Assembly (NCBI GenBank): GCA_963752605.1
Contig: CAVVYW010000005.1
Location: 1,054,001 to 1,118,000, forward strand
From: CAVVYW01 sp963752605
Lineage (GTDB): Bacteria; Actinomycetota; Thermoleophilia; Solirubrobacterales; 70-9
Length of the DNA: 64,000 nt
Direction of reading: 5' to 3'
Part shown: piece by piece, positions 1 through 8,261 of the stretch
Layout: each line of letters begins with the position of its first letter
Numbering within the stretch: position 1 is the stretch's first letter
Notes under the pieces: generated by a model
What the model was told of the DNA's origin: nothing
The model's database searches: none
Seen by the model: the letters and a program-made list of their open reading frames with translations, nothing else
Translations under genes and position numbers: made by a program

Positions 1-1149
1 CGGCGCCAACCCCAGGGACAGGACCACGAGCCCGGCGATGAGCAGCTCCGGCCCGTCGGCCGCCCCGGCCTGGGTGACGATGGCGATGCCGGCGAGCGCG
101 ACGACCATGCCGCCGAGCATCGCAACCGGGCCTCGCACCCGCGCCGCCAGCGGCGGCGTCAGCTGCGAGCCGACCACGAAGGCGAGCGCTGCGGGCGCCG
201 CCAGCAGCCCGGCCTGAAGCGGTGAGTACCCCAGCACCAGCTGGATGTACTGGGCGACGAAGACCTCGAGCCCGAACAGCACCGCGAAGCCGAGGGTGTT
301 GGCGCTCAGCGCCAGGCTGAAGGCAGGCCGGCGGAAAAGGCCGAGGTCGATCATCGGCTCCTCCAGCCTCCGCTGGCGGTTGACGAAGACGACGCCGACC
401 GCGAGCCCGGCGACCATGATCGCCACGCTCCCGAGCGCGACGCCGTCCGTGGCGATCGCCTTGACGCCGTAGATCACGGCGAGGACGGCAACCAGGGAAA
501 GCGCGACGCTGGCCGGGTCGAAGCGGCCCGGGTTCGGGTCCTTGTACTCGGGCAGGAGCCGCGGACCGACCACCAGCAGCATCGCCATCACCGGCACGGC
601 CAGCAGGAAGACCGAGCCCCAGTGGAAGCTCTCCAGCAGGACACCGCCGACCAGCGGGCCGATCGCCGCGCCGGTCGAGAAGCTGGTGATCCAGATGCTG
701 ATCGCCTTGGTCCGCTGCTTGTCGTCCTCGAACATGTTCGCGATCAGCGACAGCGTCGAGGGCGCCAGCGTGGCCCCGGCGACGCCGAGCAAGGCGCGGG
801 AGGCGATCAGCATCTCCGGCGTCCGCGAAAAGGCCGCCACGATCGAGGCGACCCCGAAGGCGCCGGCGCCGATCAGCAGCAGCTTGCGACGGCCGATCCG
901 GTCGCCCAGCGTCCCCATCGTGATCAGGAAGCCGGCGACCAGGAAGCCGTAGATGTCGACGATCCAGAGCTGCTCGGTGGCGGTCGGGTGCAGGTCAGCG
1001 GTGAGGGAGGGAATCGCCAGCGTCAGGACCGTCAGGTCCATCGCGTAGACCAGGCAGGGAAGCGCGATGACCGCGAGGCCGATCCACTCGCGCCGGGTGG
1101 CGCGCCGCGGGGTGTTCGGGGCGGTGGTCTGCTCCTTGCTCTGCGCCAT
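1..1149 (-). CDS. MFS drug-efflux transporter, DHA2 family (3' end outside window)
   Basis: This is a proton-driven multidrug exporter of the inner membrane, 383 codons of which lie inside the window; the C-terminal part is cut by the window edge. The N-terminal region carries the DHA2-type sequence MDLTVLTLAIPSL in the first membrane segment and the MFS motif A GTLGDRIGRRK after segment 2; many further hydrophobic segments follow. It resembles the SmvA/QacA/LfrA group. The ATG at 1149 is preceded by a good AGAGGAGG ribosome site. The sigma/anti-sigma pair lies just upstream on the same strand, about 95 bases away, so co-transcription is possible but not shown. The substrate cannot be told from sequence. 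Confidence 0.9.
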   Translation of the reverse strand, partial: MAQSKEQTTAPNTPRRATRREWIGLAVIALPCLVYAMDLTVLTLAIPSLTADLHPTATEQLWIVDIYGFLVAGFLITMGTLGDRIGRRKLLLIGAGAFGVASIVAAFSRTPEMLIASRALLGVAGATLAPSTLSLIANMFEDDKQRTKAISIWITSFSTGAAIGPLVGGVLLESFHWGSVFLLAVPVMAMLLVVGPRLLPEYKDPNPGRFDPASVALSLVAVLAVIYGVKAIATDGVALGSVAIMVAGLAVGVVFVNRQRRLEEPMIDLGLFRRPAFSLALSANTLGFAVLFGLEVFVAQYIQLVLGYSPLQAGLLAAPAALAFVVGSQLTPPLAARVRGPVAMLGGMVVALAGIAIVTQAGAADGPELLIAGLVVLSLGLAP

Positions 1150-1245
1150 TTCGTGCCTCCTCTGAGTCCGTATTGCGAAGTACCTGACCACGCAGTTACG
1201 GCGAGAGGGCCTGGCGTTACGCGCCCCGCGAAAAAGTTCTTCGGG

Positions 1246-1515
1246 CTAGGAGCCCTTGCGAAAGTCGCGGAAGGAGGCGAGCAGGCGCTCGCGCATCTCG
1301 GCGGGGAGCGACTCCTCGCGCAGGCCGCCGAGCGAGCCCTCGAGCATGCGCATCTGGGCGACGTAGTCGGTGCAGCCTGGGCAGGTCTCGAGGTGCTCCT
1401 CCACGCGCCGCGCCTCAGTCGAGGGCAGGGCGCCCTCGAGGTAGTCGGTGACGATCTCGACCACCTCGTTGCAGTGGAGGTCGCCGGGGCGGTGGTGGGT
1501 GGGCTGATCGTTCAT
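1246..1515 (-). CDS. anti-sigma factor with zinc-finger (zf-HC2) domain
   Basis: An 89-residue protein with the ZAS/zf-HC2 signature: HCNEVVEIVTDYLEGAL near the N-terminus, then HLETCPGC, giving the His-x3-Cys-x2-Cys zinc site used by many redox- or stress-responsive anti-sigma factors. There is no membrane segment, so it is probably a soluble cytoplasmic sensor that binds the ECF sigma factor encoded just upstream. Its ATG overlaps the sigma gene's stop codon as TGATG (one base shared), which indicates translational coupling and an equimolar pair. The stress that is sensed is unknown. Confidence 0.88.
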   Translation of the reverse strand: MNDQPTHHRPGDLHCNEVVEIVTDYLEGALPSTEARRVEEHLETCPGCTDYVAQMRMLEGSLGGLREESLPAEMRERLLASFRDFRKGS

Positions 1516-2153
1516 CAGGCGTTCTTGTCCTTCTCTTCAGTGTCATCGGACCCCTCGGGCGTTACACCCTCGGCGGTGAGATCCACGACCGCCCCGTAGT
1601 AGTCCTCGATCGCAGCCCGCACCCGGGTGCGCGCGCGGTGAAGCAGGATCCGCTGGTTCCCGGCGGTGATCTCGAGGGCCTCGCAGACCTCCTCCGAGCT
1701 CCAGCCCTCGACGTCCCGCAGGGCGATCACGGTTCGCTGCGCCTCGGGCAGCTCGGCGATCGCGGCCGCGAGCACCTCCCGGGTCTCGCCTGCGAGCAGG
1801 CCCTGCTCGGGCGTCGGCCAGGCTGTCGGCATCACCGCCCAGTGACCGGGCCAGCGGTCGTGGTCGGCCGGCATGAAGCGATCGGGATCGACGGAGGGGC
1901 TGCCCGTCGCCTCCGCCTCCGCATCCGCCAGCGCCGAGAACGGCATGCTGCGGCGCTCGCGCTGGCCCGCCCGCATCGCCTGGTTGGTGAGGATGCGGAA
2001 GATCCAGGTCTTGAGCGAGGAGCGGCCCTCGAAGCCCTCGATCCCGCCCATCACCGCAATCCAGGTCTCCTGGACCACCTCCTCGGCGGCCGCGCGGCTC
2101 GGCACGTAGGCCATCGCGACGCGGATCATCGCCGCGCTGTGCAGATCGACCAA
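1515..2153 (-). CDS. ECF RNA polymerase sigma factor
   Basis: Sigma-70 family ECF factor. Region 2 is seen as VDLHSAAMIRVAM...EEVVQETWIAVMGG...LKTWIFRILTN, and region 4 as LPEAQRTVIALRDVEGWSSEE followed by a helix-turn-helix. A linker of about 60 residues between them is longer than in minimal ECFs. The coordinates begin at a TTG at 2153, but this start removes the first part of region 2. The same frame stays open upstream and reads ETLIAGLRGGDPDAFATL back to about 2204, so the true start is upstream, though no ATG or GTG is obvious between there and the preceding gene's stop at 2267. It is coupled to the zinc-finger anti-sigma gene. Confidence 0.85.
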   Translation of the reverse strand: MVDLHSAAMIRVAMAYVPSRAAAEEVVQETWIAVMGGIEGFEGRSSLKTWIFRILTNQAMRAGQRERRSMPFSALADAEAEATGSPSVDPDRFMPADHDRWPGHWAVMPTAWPTPEQGLLAGETREVLAAAIAELPEAQRTVIALRDVEGWSSEEVCEALEITAGNQRILLHRARTRVRAAIEDYYGAVVDLTAEGVTPEGSDDTEEKDKNA

Positions 2154-2266
2154 CGTCGCAAAGGCGTCGGGGTCGCCGCCGCGAAGCCCGGCGATCAGCG
2201 TTTCGTCAGCGGAAGCGGCACGCGGTTGCGAGCGTCGTTGACGAGCGCTGAAGCGGGTTTGGGCGC

Positions 2267-2800
2267 TCAGAGGTCCTCGAGGAGCTTGCGCTTCGCGTCC
2301 GCAAACTCCTCGTCCGAAAGCGAGCCAGAGTCGTGCAGCTTGCTCAGCTTCTCGATCTGCTCGGCCACGTCGTCCGCGGCGGGCTTCGCCGGCTGGCCGA
2401 CCCCGGCTGCCTGCTGAATCGCCGCGCCGAGGTCCATTCCGGCGCCCTGGGCCGTGGCCCCGGCGCCGCCCTTCATCATCTCGGCCATCTGCTCGGCCTG
2501 CTGCTGGGCCGTCTGGGCGTTGGTCTGGACTTCATCCCATTCGATCTTGAGGCGCGTCGGGTCGGCCAGATCCACGGTTACGGGCAGGGTCATGCCCGGA
2601 GACGGCCAGCGCTTGACCGAGGCCATCGCGGTGTGCTCGACCGGGGTGGGCTCCAGGCCCTCGGCGCTGACCACGAGGTTGAGCGTGCAGTTCGACGAGC
2701 TCGCGTCTTCGGGAGGCATGGTCGCCGATACAACCTGGGCCGTACCCCGCACCGGTCGGCTCATCCGCTTCGACTTCGCCCAGTCTCCGATCAGCCCCAT
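2267..2800 (-). CDS. SHOCT-domain protein
   Basis: About 177 residues. The C-terminal 30 residues (EKLSKLHDSGSLSDEEFADAK...) are a clear SHOCT domain, a short oligomerisation module often found at the ends of actinobacterial proteins. The N-terminal half has alternating hydrophobic beta-like stretches (CTLNLVVSAEGLEP..., MTLPVTVDLADP), and a Gln/Ala/Met-rich helix joins the two. The start chosen is ATG at 2800 (MGLIGDWAKSKRM); the frame is open upstream to 2935, but the extension has shadow-like composition. The ECF sigma frame begins immediately after its stop, so the genes may be co-transcribed. No enzymatic motif is seen and the function is unknown. Confidence 0.75.
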   Translation of the reverse strand: MGLIGDWAKSKRMSRPVRGTAQVVSATMPPEDASSSNCTLNLVVSAEGLEPTPVEHTAMASVKRWPSPGMTLPVTVDLADPTRLKIEWDEVQTNAQTAQQQAEQMAEMMKGGAGATAQGAGMDLGAAIQQAAGVGQPAKPAADDVAEQIEKLSKLHDSGSLSDEEFADAKRKLLEDL

Positions 2801-3084
2801 AGCGCGCGAGCCTACCTCTTTTCGTATTGCGGCGCGAGCCCTTCGACCACCAAAGAGACGTCGCCCAGGAAGCGTGTCCCAGGTCTGGGGACCGGTGCTG
2901 CCGCTGACGTGGTCGTGCAGATCGGGGCTCATCATCGCCTGGAAATCAGGTTCACCGTCCGCGATCCAGCGGGCATACGACTGTGCGACCTACTTTCAAA
3001 TCAATTCGGCCGCGACCGATCAATTCTTCCCCGACACCCGGTCTCAGGAATTAGACGAGCCGACAATCCAGGAAAGGAGGCACC

Positions 3085-3687
3085 ATGTCCGCAACCGTTC
3101 TCTACATGTCCATGTCTCTCGATGGGTTCATCACCGGGCCCAACGAGTCGCCGGAAAACGGCCTCGGCGACGGCGGGGGGCGCCTGCACGAGTGGGTGGT
3201 GAAGGGCGAGGTCGGCACGGACGTCGAGGCCGCCCTCCGTTCGGGGGGCGTCAACGGCGAGGTTATCGACGAGTTCATGTCCACCGGCGCGGTCGTCGCC
3301 GGCTGGAGGACCTTCGAGTGGGCGGGCGGCTGGGGCGGCGACCACCACGACGGCGTGCCGATCTTCATCTACAGCCGCCGGGAGCCCGGCATCGACATCA
3401 GCCAGTGGCCGCTGGTCACCTACGTGACCGACGTCGGGACCGCGATGACCCAGGCCAAGGAGGCGGCGGGCGACAAGAACGTGCTGGTCCACGGCCCCGC
3501 GGTCGCGCAGCTCGCACTCGCCGCCGGCGTCCTCGACGAGCTCGAGCTCCATGTCATCCCGGTGCTCTTCGGCCAGGGGCGCCGTCTGTTCGAGGGCCTT
3601 GCTCCCGAGCAGATCGAACTGGAGCGCACCAGGACCCTCGAGGGGGAAGACGGTGTCATCCACATGCACTACCGGGTGCAGCGCTGA
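3085..3687 (+). CDS. dihydrofolate-reductase-like (RibD C-terminal domain) protein
   Basis: A 200-residue NADPH-dependent reductase-like protein of the RibD_C/DHFR-related superfamily. The N-terminus MSATVLYMSMSLDGFITGPN is the usual first strand and substrate loop, and VLVHGPAVAQLALAAGVLDELELHVIPVLFGQGRRLF is the conserved C-terminal core. Stand-alone members of this family are common in actinobacteria and most have no known substrate, so a role in folate or riboflavin synthesis should not be assumed. A strong AAAGGAGG ribosome site precedes the ATG. The roughly 280 bases between it and the SHOCT gene hold nothing I can identify. It stands alone, convergent with ssrA. Confidence 0.88.
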   Translation: MSATVLYMSMSLDGFITGPNESPENGLGDGGGRLHEWVVKGEVGTDVEAALRSGGVNGEVIDEFMSTGAVVAGWRTFEWAGGWGGDHHDGVPIFIYSRREPGIDISQWPLVTYVTDVGTAMTQAKEAAGDKNVLVHGPAVAQLALAAGVLDELELHVIPVLFGQGRRLFEGLAPEQIELERTRTLEGEDGVIHMHYRVQR

Positions 3688-3730
3688 GGTCAGCGTTCCC
3701 CGCCTTCAAGCAGAAGCAACCAAGTACGGA

Positions 3731-4087
3731 TGGAGACGGTGGGAATCGAACCCACGTCCGCGGGCGCGAAACGAATGGCTTCTACAGGTATAGCCGGCGC
3801 TTTGATCTCGCTCCCCGACCTCCGCTGCCGGCGGGAGATGCCGGAGAGCCAAGTCCCTTTGATTTCCCGAGACGGTCGGGACAAGCCGCTCGGTGAGCCC
3901 GTATCTGACGCCGGAACCCCTCCTGACGGGCGCAAGAGGGCCGACGCACGCTACTTAGCTTCTAACTAAGCGGCGAGAGCGAACTCATGGTCCGCACGTA
4001 TTGGTTGGTCCCGGTGTTTTACGAGGCCTCCGGGAACCTCGACCTGCAACCGTTCGCACGTCGACCACGTCGAAGCCTGTCGTCCCC
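3731..4087 (-). ncRNA. ssrA: transfer-messenger RNA (tmRNA)
   Basis: Read on the minus strand, the RNA starts GGGGACGACAGGCTTCGAC, the tmRNA 5' hallmark, and ends with a tRNA-like T-arm (GTTCGATTCCCAC). Its last seven bases, CGTCTCC, pair with the 5' GGGGACG to form the acceptor stem, followed by discriminator A; CCA is not encoded. The tag reading frame ends ADHEFALAA followed by TAG (3966-3968). The Ala-Leu-Ala-Ala end is the normal ClpXP degron. The frame reads back through KHRDQPIR, giving a tag of about 17 encoded residues, but the exact resume codon is not certain. It works with the SmpB encoded at 11264-11749. Confidence 0.95.
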
Positions 4088-4129
4088 GTGCTATGTGCTT
4101 GTAAATGGTAGCCCCGGGACAATCCCCCC

Positions 4130-5710
4130 GTGGAGCACATCGAGCTGATCCTGATCTCGCTGTTCGTGGCCGTCGCGGTGCTGAACGCGGCCGCAAACCG
4201 CCTCTCGATCCCGTACCCGATCGTGCTGGTGATCGGTGGTATCGCCCTGGCGCTGGTCCCGGGCGTCCCCGACGTGGAGCTGGACCCGGACCTGGTGCTG
4301 GTGATCTTCCTGCCCCCGCTGCTCTACTCCGCGGCCTTCTTCTCCGATCTGCGCACGCTCCGGTCCAACGTCCGCCCGCTCTCCCTCACCGCCATCGGGC
4401 TGGTCCTGCTGACGACCGCGGCGGTCGCCGTCCTCGCGCACGAGGTGATCGGGATGCCCTGGGCAGTCGCCTTCGCGCTCGGGGCGATCGTCTCCCCCAC
4501 CGACCCGATCGCAGCCACCGCGATCATGCGGAATGTCGGCGCGCCGCGCCGGATCATCAACCTAGTCGAGGGCGAAAGCCTCTTCAACGACGCGGCCGCG
4601 CTGGTCGCCTACCGGGTGGCGGTCGCGGCGGCGATCGGGGGCAGCTTCTCACTGACCGATGCGAGCATGGAGTTCGTGGGCGCGGCCGTGGGTGGAGTCG
4701 CGATCGGCCTGGTCGTCGCTTACGTGATCGGCGAGATCCGCCGCCGACTGGACGATCCGGTGACCGAGATCACCATCTCGCTGTTCACCGGCTACGCCGC
4801 CTTCATCCCCGCCGACGAGCTGGGGCTCTCCGGGGTGCTGGCGGCGGTGAGCGCCGGGATCTATCTCGGCTGGCGGGCCCCAGAGCTGATCTCGCCGGGG
4901 ACCCGGATGCAGGCTTTCGGCACCTGGGAGGTCCTTGTCTTCCTGCTCAACGCGATTCTGTTCGTGCTGATCGGTCTCCAGCTTCCCGTAGTGCTCGATG
5001 GGCTCTCCACCTCGACCGGCGAAGCCGTTGCCTACGCCGCGATGGTCGCCGGGGTGGTGATCGTGACCCGGTACGTCTGGCTGTTCACCGTCCCGTACCT
5101 GATCCGCCTGATTGACCGCCGGCCACAGCAGCGCGAGCGAAGGGTGGGCTGGCGGCCCCGGGTAGTCGTCGGCTGGTCCGGGATGCGGGGCGCGGTTTCG
5201 CTCGCCGCCGCCCTCGCCCTGCCCCTGGAGACCGATGCCGGCGCGGCATTCCCCGAGCGAGACCTGATCCTGTTCATCACCTTCGCGGTGATCCTGGTGA
5301 CGGTGGTCGGCCAGGGGCTGACGCTACCTGCCCTGATCCGCCGGCTCGGTGTCGCCGAGGACCCCGAGGAGGAGGAGCACGAGGAGATGCGCGCCCGGTG
5401 GATCGCGGCCGAGGCCGCAATCGAGCGCCTAGACGAGCTGGTGCTCGAGGACTGGACTCGGGACGAGACCGTCGAGCGGGTGCGCGGCCTTTATGAATTC
5501 CGCAAGCGCAGAGTCGCTGTTCGGGCGGGCAAAGCCGAGGACGACGGCATCGAGGAGCGATCCCTCACCTACCAGCGCATGATGCACATGGTCTACGACG
5601 CCCAGCGCAGCGCACTGGTGGCCTTGGTTCGCGAGGGCGAGATCTCCGCCGAGGTGATGCGGCGGGTCGAGCGCGAGCTCGACCTCGAGGAGTCTCGCCT
5701 CGAGGTCTGA
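4130..5710 (+). CDS. CPA1-family Na+/H+ antiporter
   Basis: A 526-residue integral membrane antiporter exchanging Na+ (or K+) for H+. Around a dozen hydrophobic segments occupy residues 5-400, with family motifs such as FLPPLLYSAAF, GAIVSPTDPIAATAI (the acidic residue of the ion site) and LVEGESLFNDAAALVAY. The last 110 residues are a charged cytoplasmic tail rich in Glu and Arg, as in NhaP/YjcE-like members. The start is GTG at 4130 with no Shine-Dalgarno sequence, only 42 bases from the 5' end of the divergent tmRNA gene, so the message may be leaderless or nearly so. Confidence 0.9.
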   Translation: MEHIELILISLFVAVAVLNAAANRLSIPYPIVLVIGGIALALVPGVPDVELDPDLVLVIFLPPLLYSAAFFSDLRTLRSNVRPLSLTAIGLVLLTTAAVAVLAHEVIGMPWAVAFALGAIVSPTDPIAATAIMRNVGAPRRIINLVEGESLFNDAAALVAYRVAVAAAIGGSFSLTDASMEFVGAAVGGVAIGLVVAYVIGEIRRRLDDPVTEITISLFTGYAAFIPADELGLSGVLAAVSAGIYLGWRAPELISPGTRMQAFGTWEVLVFLLNAILFVLIGLQLPVVLDGLSTSTGEAVAYAAMVAGVVIVTRYVWLFTVPYLIRLIDRRPQQRERRVGWRPRVVVGWSGMRGAVSLAAALALPLETDAGAAFPERDLILFITFAVILVTVVGQGLTLPALIRRLGVAEDPEEEEHEEMRARWIAAEAAIERLDELVLEDWTRDETVERVRGLYEFRKRRVAVRAGKAEDDGIEERSLTYQRMMHMVYDAQRSALVALVREGEISAEVMRRVERELDLEESRLEV

Positions 5711-5713
5711 GCG

Positions 5714-5824
5714 CTACCGGCCCCCGAAGCCGCCCTTCCAGAAGCTGGTCAGCCCTTTGGCGCCCGCCCAGTTGAGGCCGATGTGCACGTGGCAGGGCAT
5801 CGCGATGCGACCGGTGCGCCTCAT
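5714..5824 (-). CDS. possible 36-residue small protein coupled to the M15 peptidase gene
   Basis: A short frame, MRRTGRIAMPCHVHIGLNWA... ending FWKGGFGGR, starts with an ATG that overlaps the stop of the upstream peptidase gene as ATGA, the arrangement typical of translational coupling in this window. It ends three bases from the convergent antiporter stop. It has no recognised domain and its length could occur by chance in high-GC DNA, so this is only a candidate. Confidence 0.25.
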   Translation of the reverse strand: MRRTGRIAMPCHVHIGLNWAGAKGLTSFWKGGFGGR

Positions 5825-6336
5825 GGGCAGTAGAGGGTCGAGACGGTCCGGGCCACGTGCTTCGGGCGGGTCGGGCTGTGGTTCCAGGAGATGTGCAGGT
5901 GGTCGCGCGGTCCGTGGCGCTTGTCCCCCCAGTAGCCCACCCAGCGGAACGCCGCCCGCGGCTGGTTCTGGCGGGGCTCGGCCCAGCGGGCGAGATCGTT
6001 GATCAGGCCCCAGTCCCCGCCGATCGACTCGTCGGGAACGATGTCGACCGCAAGCCCGAGCGGGTGCTCGCCGTCACGGCGATGGCCCTTCGCGTTCGAG
6101 TAGCCGTCGATCACGAGGACCTTGAACTTCCGGCGCATCCAGGCGATGTCCCTGAGCAGCCGGCGGTCGATGCGCTCACCGGGAAAGTCGGGGATGTCGA
6201 CGAAGCGCCCACCACCGGTGATCTGGCAGTGCTTGTGCCCGATCTTGGCCGAGCCGGCCTGGGCCACAGCGGGCAGAGCCAGGGCAGCAAGGGCGGCCAG
6301 TGCCGCGATCACCCGTAGGCGTCGTCGTGCCTCCAC
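5821..6336 (-). CDS. secreted M15-like (D,D-carboxypeptidase-type) peptidase
   Basis: About 171 residues from a GTG start at 6336. The N-terminus is a signal peptide (basic RRRLR, a hydrophobic Ala/Leu stretch, then AVAQAG as probable cleavage site). The mature part contains DGEHPLGLAVDIVPD and DHLHISW, which match the zinc ligands (His, Asp, His) of the peptidase M15/VanY-like fold, so it probably acts on peptidoglycan stem peptides or a related cell-wall substrate outside the membrane. No strong ribosome site is visible before the GTG; the open frame continues upstream with shadow-like sequence. It is divergent from the site-2 protease gene. Confidence 0.75.
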   Translation of the reverse strand: MEARRRLRVIAALAALAALALPAVAQAGSAKIGHKHCQITGGGRFVDIPDFPGERIDRRLLRDIAWMRRKFKVLVIDGYSNAKGHRRDGEHPLGLAVDIVPDESIGGDWGLINDLARWAEPRQNQPRAAFRWVGYWGDKRHGPRDHLHISWNHSPTRPKHVARTVSTLYCP

Positions 6337-6408
6337 GGGTGCTTTGTCGGCGCCCCGCAGGCGTCCCTTTATCGCCCGGATAGGCGCCTGGCTACATTTG
6401 TCTAAGCC

Positions 6409-7242
6409 GTGGAAGCGCACGAATACCGAGAGCTGGAGCCCATCCACCCCGATTCGGGGCGGCGCGAGGGGCTGCTGAAGAGGATCGGCGGCGGCGTCGT
6501 GGCCGCCGGGCTGCTGCTGGCGAAGTTCGGGGCCAAGCTGAAGGTGCTCCTGGTCGCGCTGCCCAAGCTGAAGCTGTTCACGACCTCGGCCTCGATGCTG
6601 GTCTCGATCGTCGCCTACCAGCTGATCTTCGGCTGGGCCTTCTCCGTCGGGTTCGTCCTGCTCCTGCTGCTGCACGAGCTGGGCCACGTGATCCAGCTTC
6701 GACGCGAGGGGGTCGAGGCCTCCGCGCCGATGTTCATCCCATTCCTGGGCGCCGTGATCTCCGCCAAGTCGCTCGGCAAGGATGCCGCGGCCGAGGCACG
6801 CGTCGGGCTGGCGGGGCCGATCCTGGGCTCGATCGCGACCCTGATCCCGCTCGGGGTCTGGCTGGCCACCGGCGAGGACCTGTGGCGCGCCCTGGCCTAC
6901 ATCGGGTTCTTCCTCAACCTCCTCAACCTGCTGCCGGTCCTGCCGCTTGACGGCGGCCGGGCGATGGCGGCGCTCTCACCCTGGGTCTGGTTCGTGGGAT
7001 TCGCCGGGCTGATCGCGCTCACGATCTTCTTCCCGAACCCCATCCTGATCCTCGTGCTGCTGTTCGGCGGGGTCGAGAGCTGGCGACGGTGGAAGGCGCG
7101 CAAGACGCCCGAGTCGCAGGCCTTCCACGACATCCCGACCCGAACCCGGGTGGCGGTCGCGATCGTCTATCTGACGCTCATCGCACTGCTCGCCGTCGGC
7201 GTTGCCGAGACCTATTTCGAGCGCGACCTCGGCGACGTCTGA
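6409..7242 (+). CDS. site-2 protease family intramembrane metalloprotease (M50)
   Basis: A 277-residue membrane protein with the two M50 motifs: HELGH at about residue 88 (zinc His pair and catalytic Glu) and LPLDGGRAMAAL at about residue 180 (third ligand Asp). It has about six hydrophobic segments. Such proteases cleave within the membrane, often in regulated release of anti-sigma factors or clearance of signal peptides. There is no PDZ domain, so it belongs to the compact class. The start is GTG at 6409; there is no Shine-Dalgarno sequence, and a TACATT box lies about 10 bases upstream, so a leaderless transcript is plausible. The substrate is unknown. Confidence 0.9.
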   Translation: MEAHEYRELEPIHPDSGRREGLLKRIGGGVVAAGLLLAKFGAKLKVLLVALPKLKLFTTSASMLVSIVAYQLIFGWAFSVGFVLLLLLHELGHVIQLRREGVEASAPMFIPFLGAVISAKSLGKDAAAEARVGLAGPILGSIATLIPLGVWLATGEDLWRALAYIGFFLNLLNLLPVLPLDGGRAMAALSPWVWFVGFAGLIALTIFFPNPILILVLLFGGVESWRRWKARKTPESQAFHDIPTRTRVAVAIVYLTLIALLAVGVAETYFERDLGDV

Positions 7243-7254
7243 CAAGATGTCCGC

Positions 7255-7806
7255 ATGAGTCGCCAGGGAAGTCGGCTCCTCGTTCCGCTTGTTATTGGAT
7301 TCGCCCTCGTCCACGCGGGCAGCGCGGCCGCGCGGATATCGACCACTCCGAACAGCCACGACTTCGGAGGGCAGACAGCAGGCACCGCCAGCGCCCCGTT
7401 CACCTTCACACTCAGGGTCAGCTGCAACGAGGACCTGCCAAATCCCGGAATCTGCCTGAGCGATGACCCCCTGACGCCGAACGTCACCGTGAGCGGCAAC
7501 TTCGCGATCCGGAACAACAACTGCACCGCTTTTATGCCCGGCAATTCGCCGCTCCCGGGCGACAGCTGCACCTTCGGCGTCGCCTTCGTGCCGCCGGCCA
7601 CGGGTTACCAGACGGGCATCGTGGACGTCGGGGACCCGGGCGGCTTCGGAAAGGCTGGGGTGAGCGGCACCGGCCTGGCGCCCGTCCTGCCGGTCCCGCT
7701 GGCCACCCCCACGACCACGCCGGGTCCGGGCCCGGCCAAGAAGAAGTGCAAGCGCCGCCGCGGGCAGGCCGCGGCGGCCAGGAAGTGCAAGCGCAAGAAG
7801 CGCTAG
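7255..7806 (+). CDS. secreted ASH/choice-of-anchor-type protein with Lys/Cys-rich tail
   Basis: A 183-residue exported protein. Residues 1-27 form a signal peptide ending around GSAAA. The next 120 residues resemble an ASH/HYDIN-like immunoglobulin-type beta domain (SHDFGGQTAGTASAPFTFTL..., then CTFGVAFVPPATG), with Cys pairs that could form disulfides. A Pro/Thr linker leads to a strongly basic end with two cysteines (AKKKCKRRRG...RKCKRKKR). A similar tail ends two other secreted proteins in this window, suggesting a shared anchoring role. Its stop interlocks with the convergent helix-hairpin-helix gene through a shared CTAG. It follows the site-2 protease gene by 12 bases, so the two may be co-transcribed. 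Confidence 0.7.
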   Translation: MSRQGSRLLVPLVIGFALVHAGSAAARISTTPNSHDFGGQTAGTASAPFTFTLRVSCNEDLPNPGICLSDDPLTPNVTVSGNFAIRNNNCTAFMPGNSPLPGDSCTFGVAFVPPATGYQTGIVDVGDPGGFGKAGVSGTGLAPVLPVPLATPTTTPGPGPAKKKCKRRRGQAAAARKCKRKKR

Positions 7807-8261
7807 ACCTTCAGCTTCGTCTTCACCTGGTCGCGGAACGAGCGGGACATGCCCGGCACCTCGTCGAGGTCGTTCACCGAGCTGAAGCCGCCCTGGCGCT
7901 CGCGGTAGGTGATCACCCGGGTCGACTGGGTGACCGAGAAGCCGAGCTCGCGGAGCTGCTCGAAGGTCGCTGAGTTGAGGTCGATCGCGTCGGCGTCGGG
8001 CACCGGCTCGGGGGCCTCGGCCGGCTTCTCCTCCACGGCGGACTGCACCTCGGTCTTGGCCTCCTCGGGCGAGATCGGGACATCCTCGAGCTCCCCCTTC
8101 GCCTCGGCCCTCTCCTCTTCCTCGTCCTTCTCGGGGCCGACGCCGAGGATCGCGCCGACGGTGCGGCCGAGGATCCCTCCCTTGTTCTCCTCGTCGTCCT
8201 CCTCACTCTCCGGCTGCGCTTCGGCTTCCGGGGCCTTCGCCTCCGGCTCCAGCTCGCTCAC
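7803..8261 (-). CDS. ComEA-like helix-hairpin-helix domain (probable C-terminal end of a broken long protein)
   Basis: 152 residues as read. The last 65 residues (DAIDLNSATFEQLRELGFSV...SSVNDLDEVPGMSRS...) are a tandem helix-hairpin-helix of the ComEA type, which binds DNA non-specifically. Before it lies an acidic Glu/Pro-rich linker and a short Gly-hydrophobic patch (GGILGRTVGAILGVG). The same frame continues upstream of the apparent start as PPPAPPEEPPPPVEK, which takes up the Pro-rich pattern of the neighbouring coiled-coil frame. I therefore infer that this is the C-terminal part of one protein running back to 11210. Unlike ComEA it has no signal peptide of its own. Confidence 0.65.
   Translation of the reverse strand: MSELEPEAKAPEAEAQPESEEDDEENKGGILGRTVGAILGVGPEKDEEEERAEAKGELEDVPISPEEAKTEVQSAVEEKPAEAPEPVPDADAIDLNSATFEQLRELGFSVTQSTRVITYRERQGGFSSVNDLDEVPGMSRSFRDQVKTKLKV

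Noticed and set aside
622..1599. Plus-strand open frame over the MFS, anti-sigma and sigma genes
   Set aside because: Opposite-strand genes have clear domains; this frame has none and is Arg/Gly/Asp-rich.
7803..8261. Genuine ComEA competence protein
   Set aside because: No signal peptide or membrane anchor of its own; the upstream frame suggests it is the end of a longer cytoplasmic chain.
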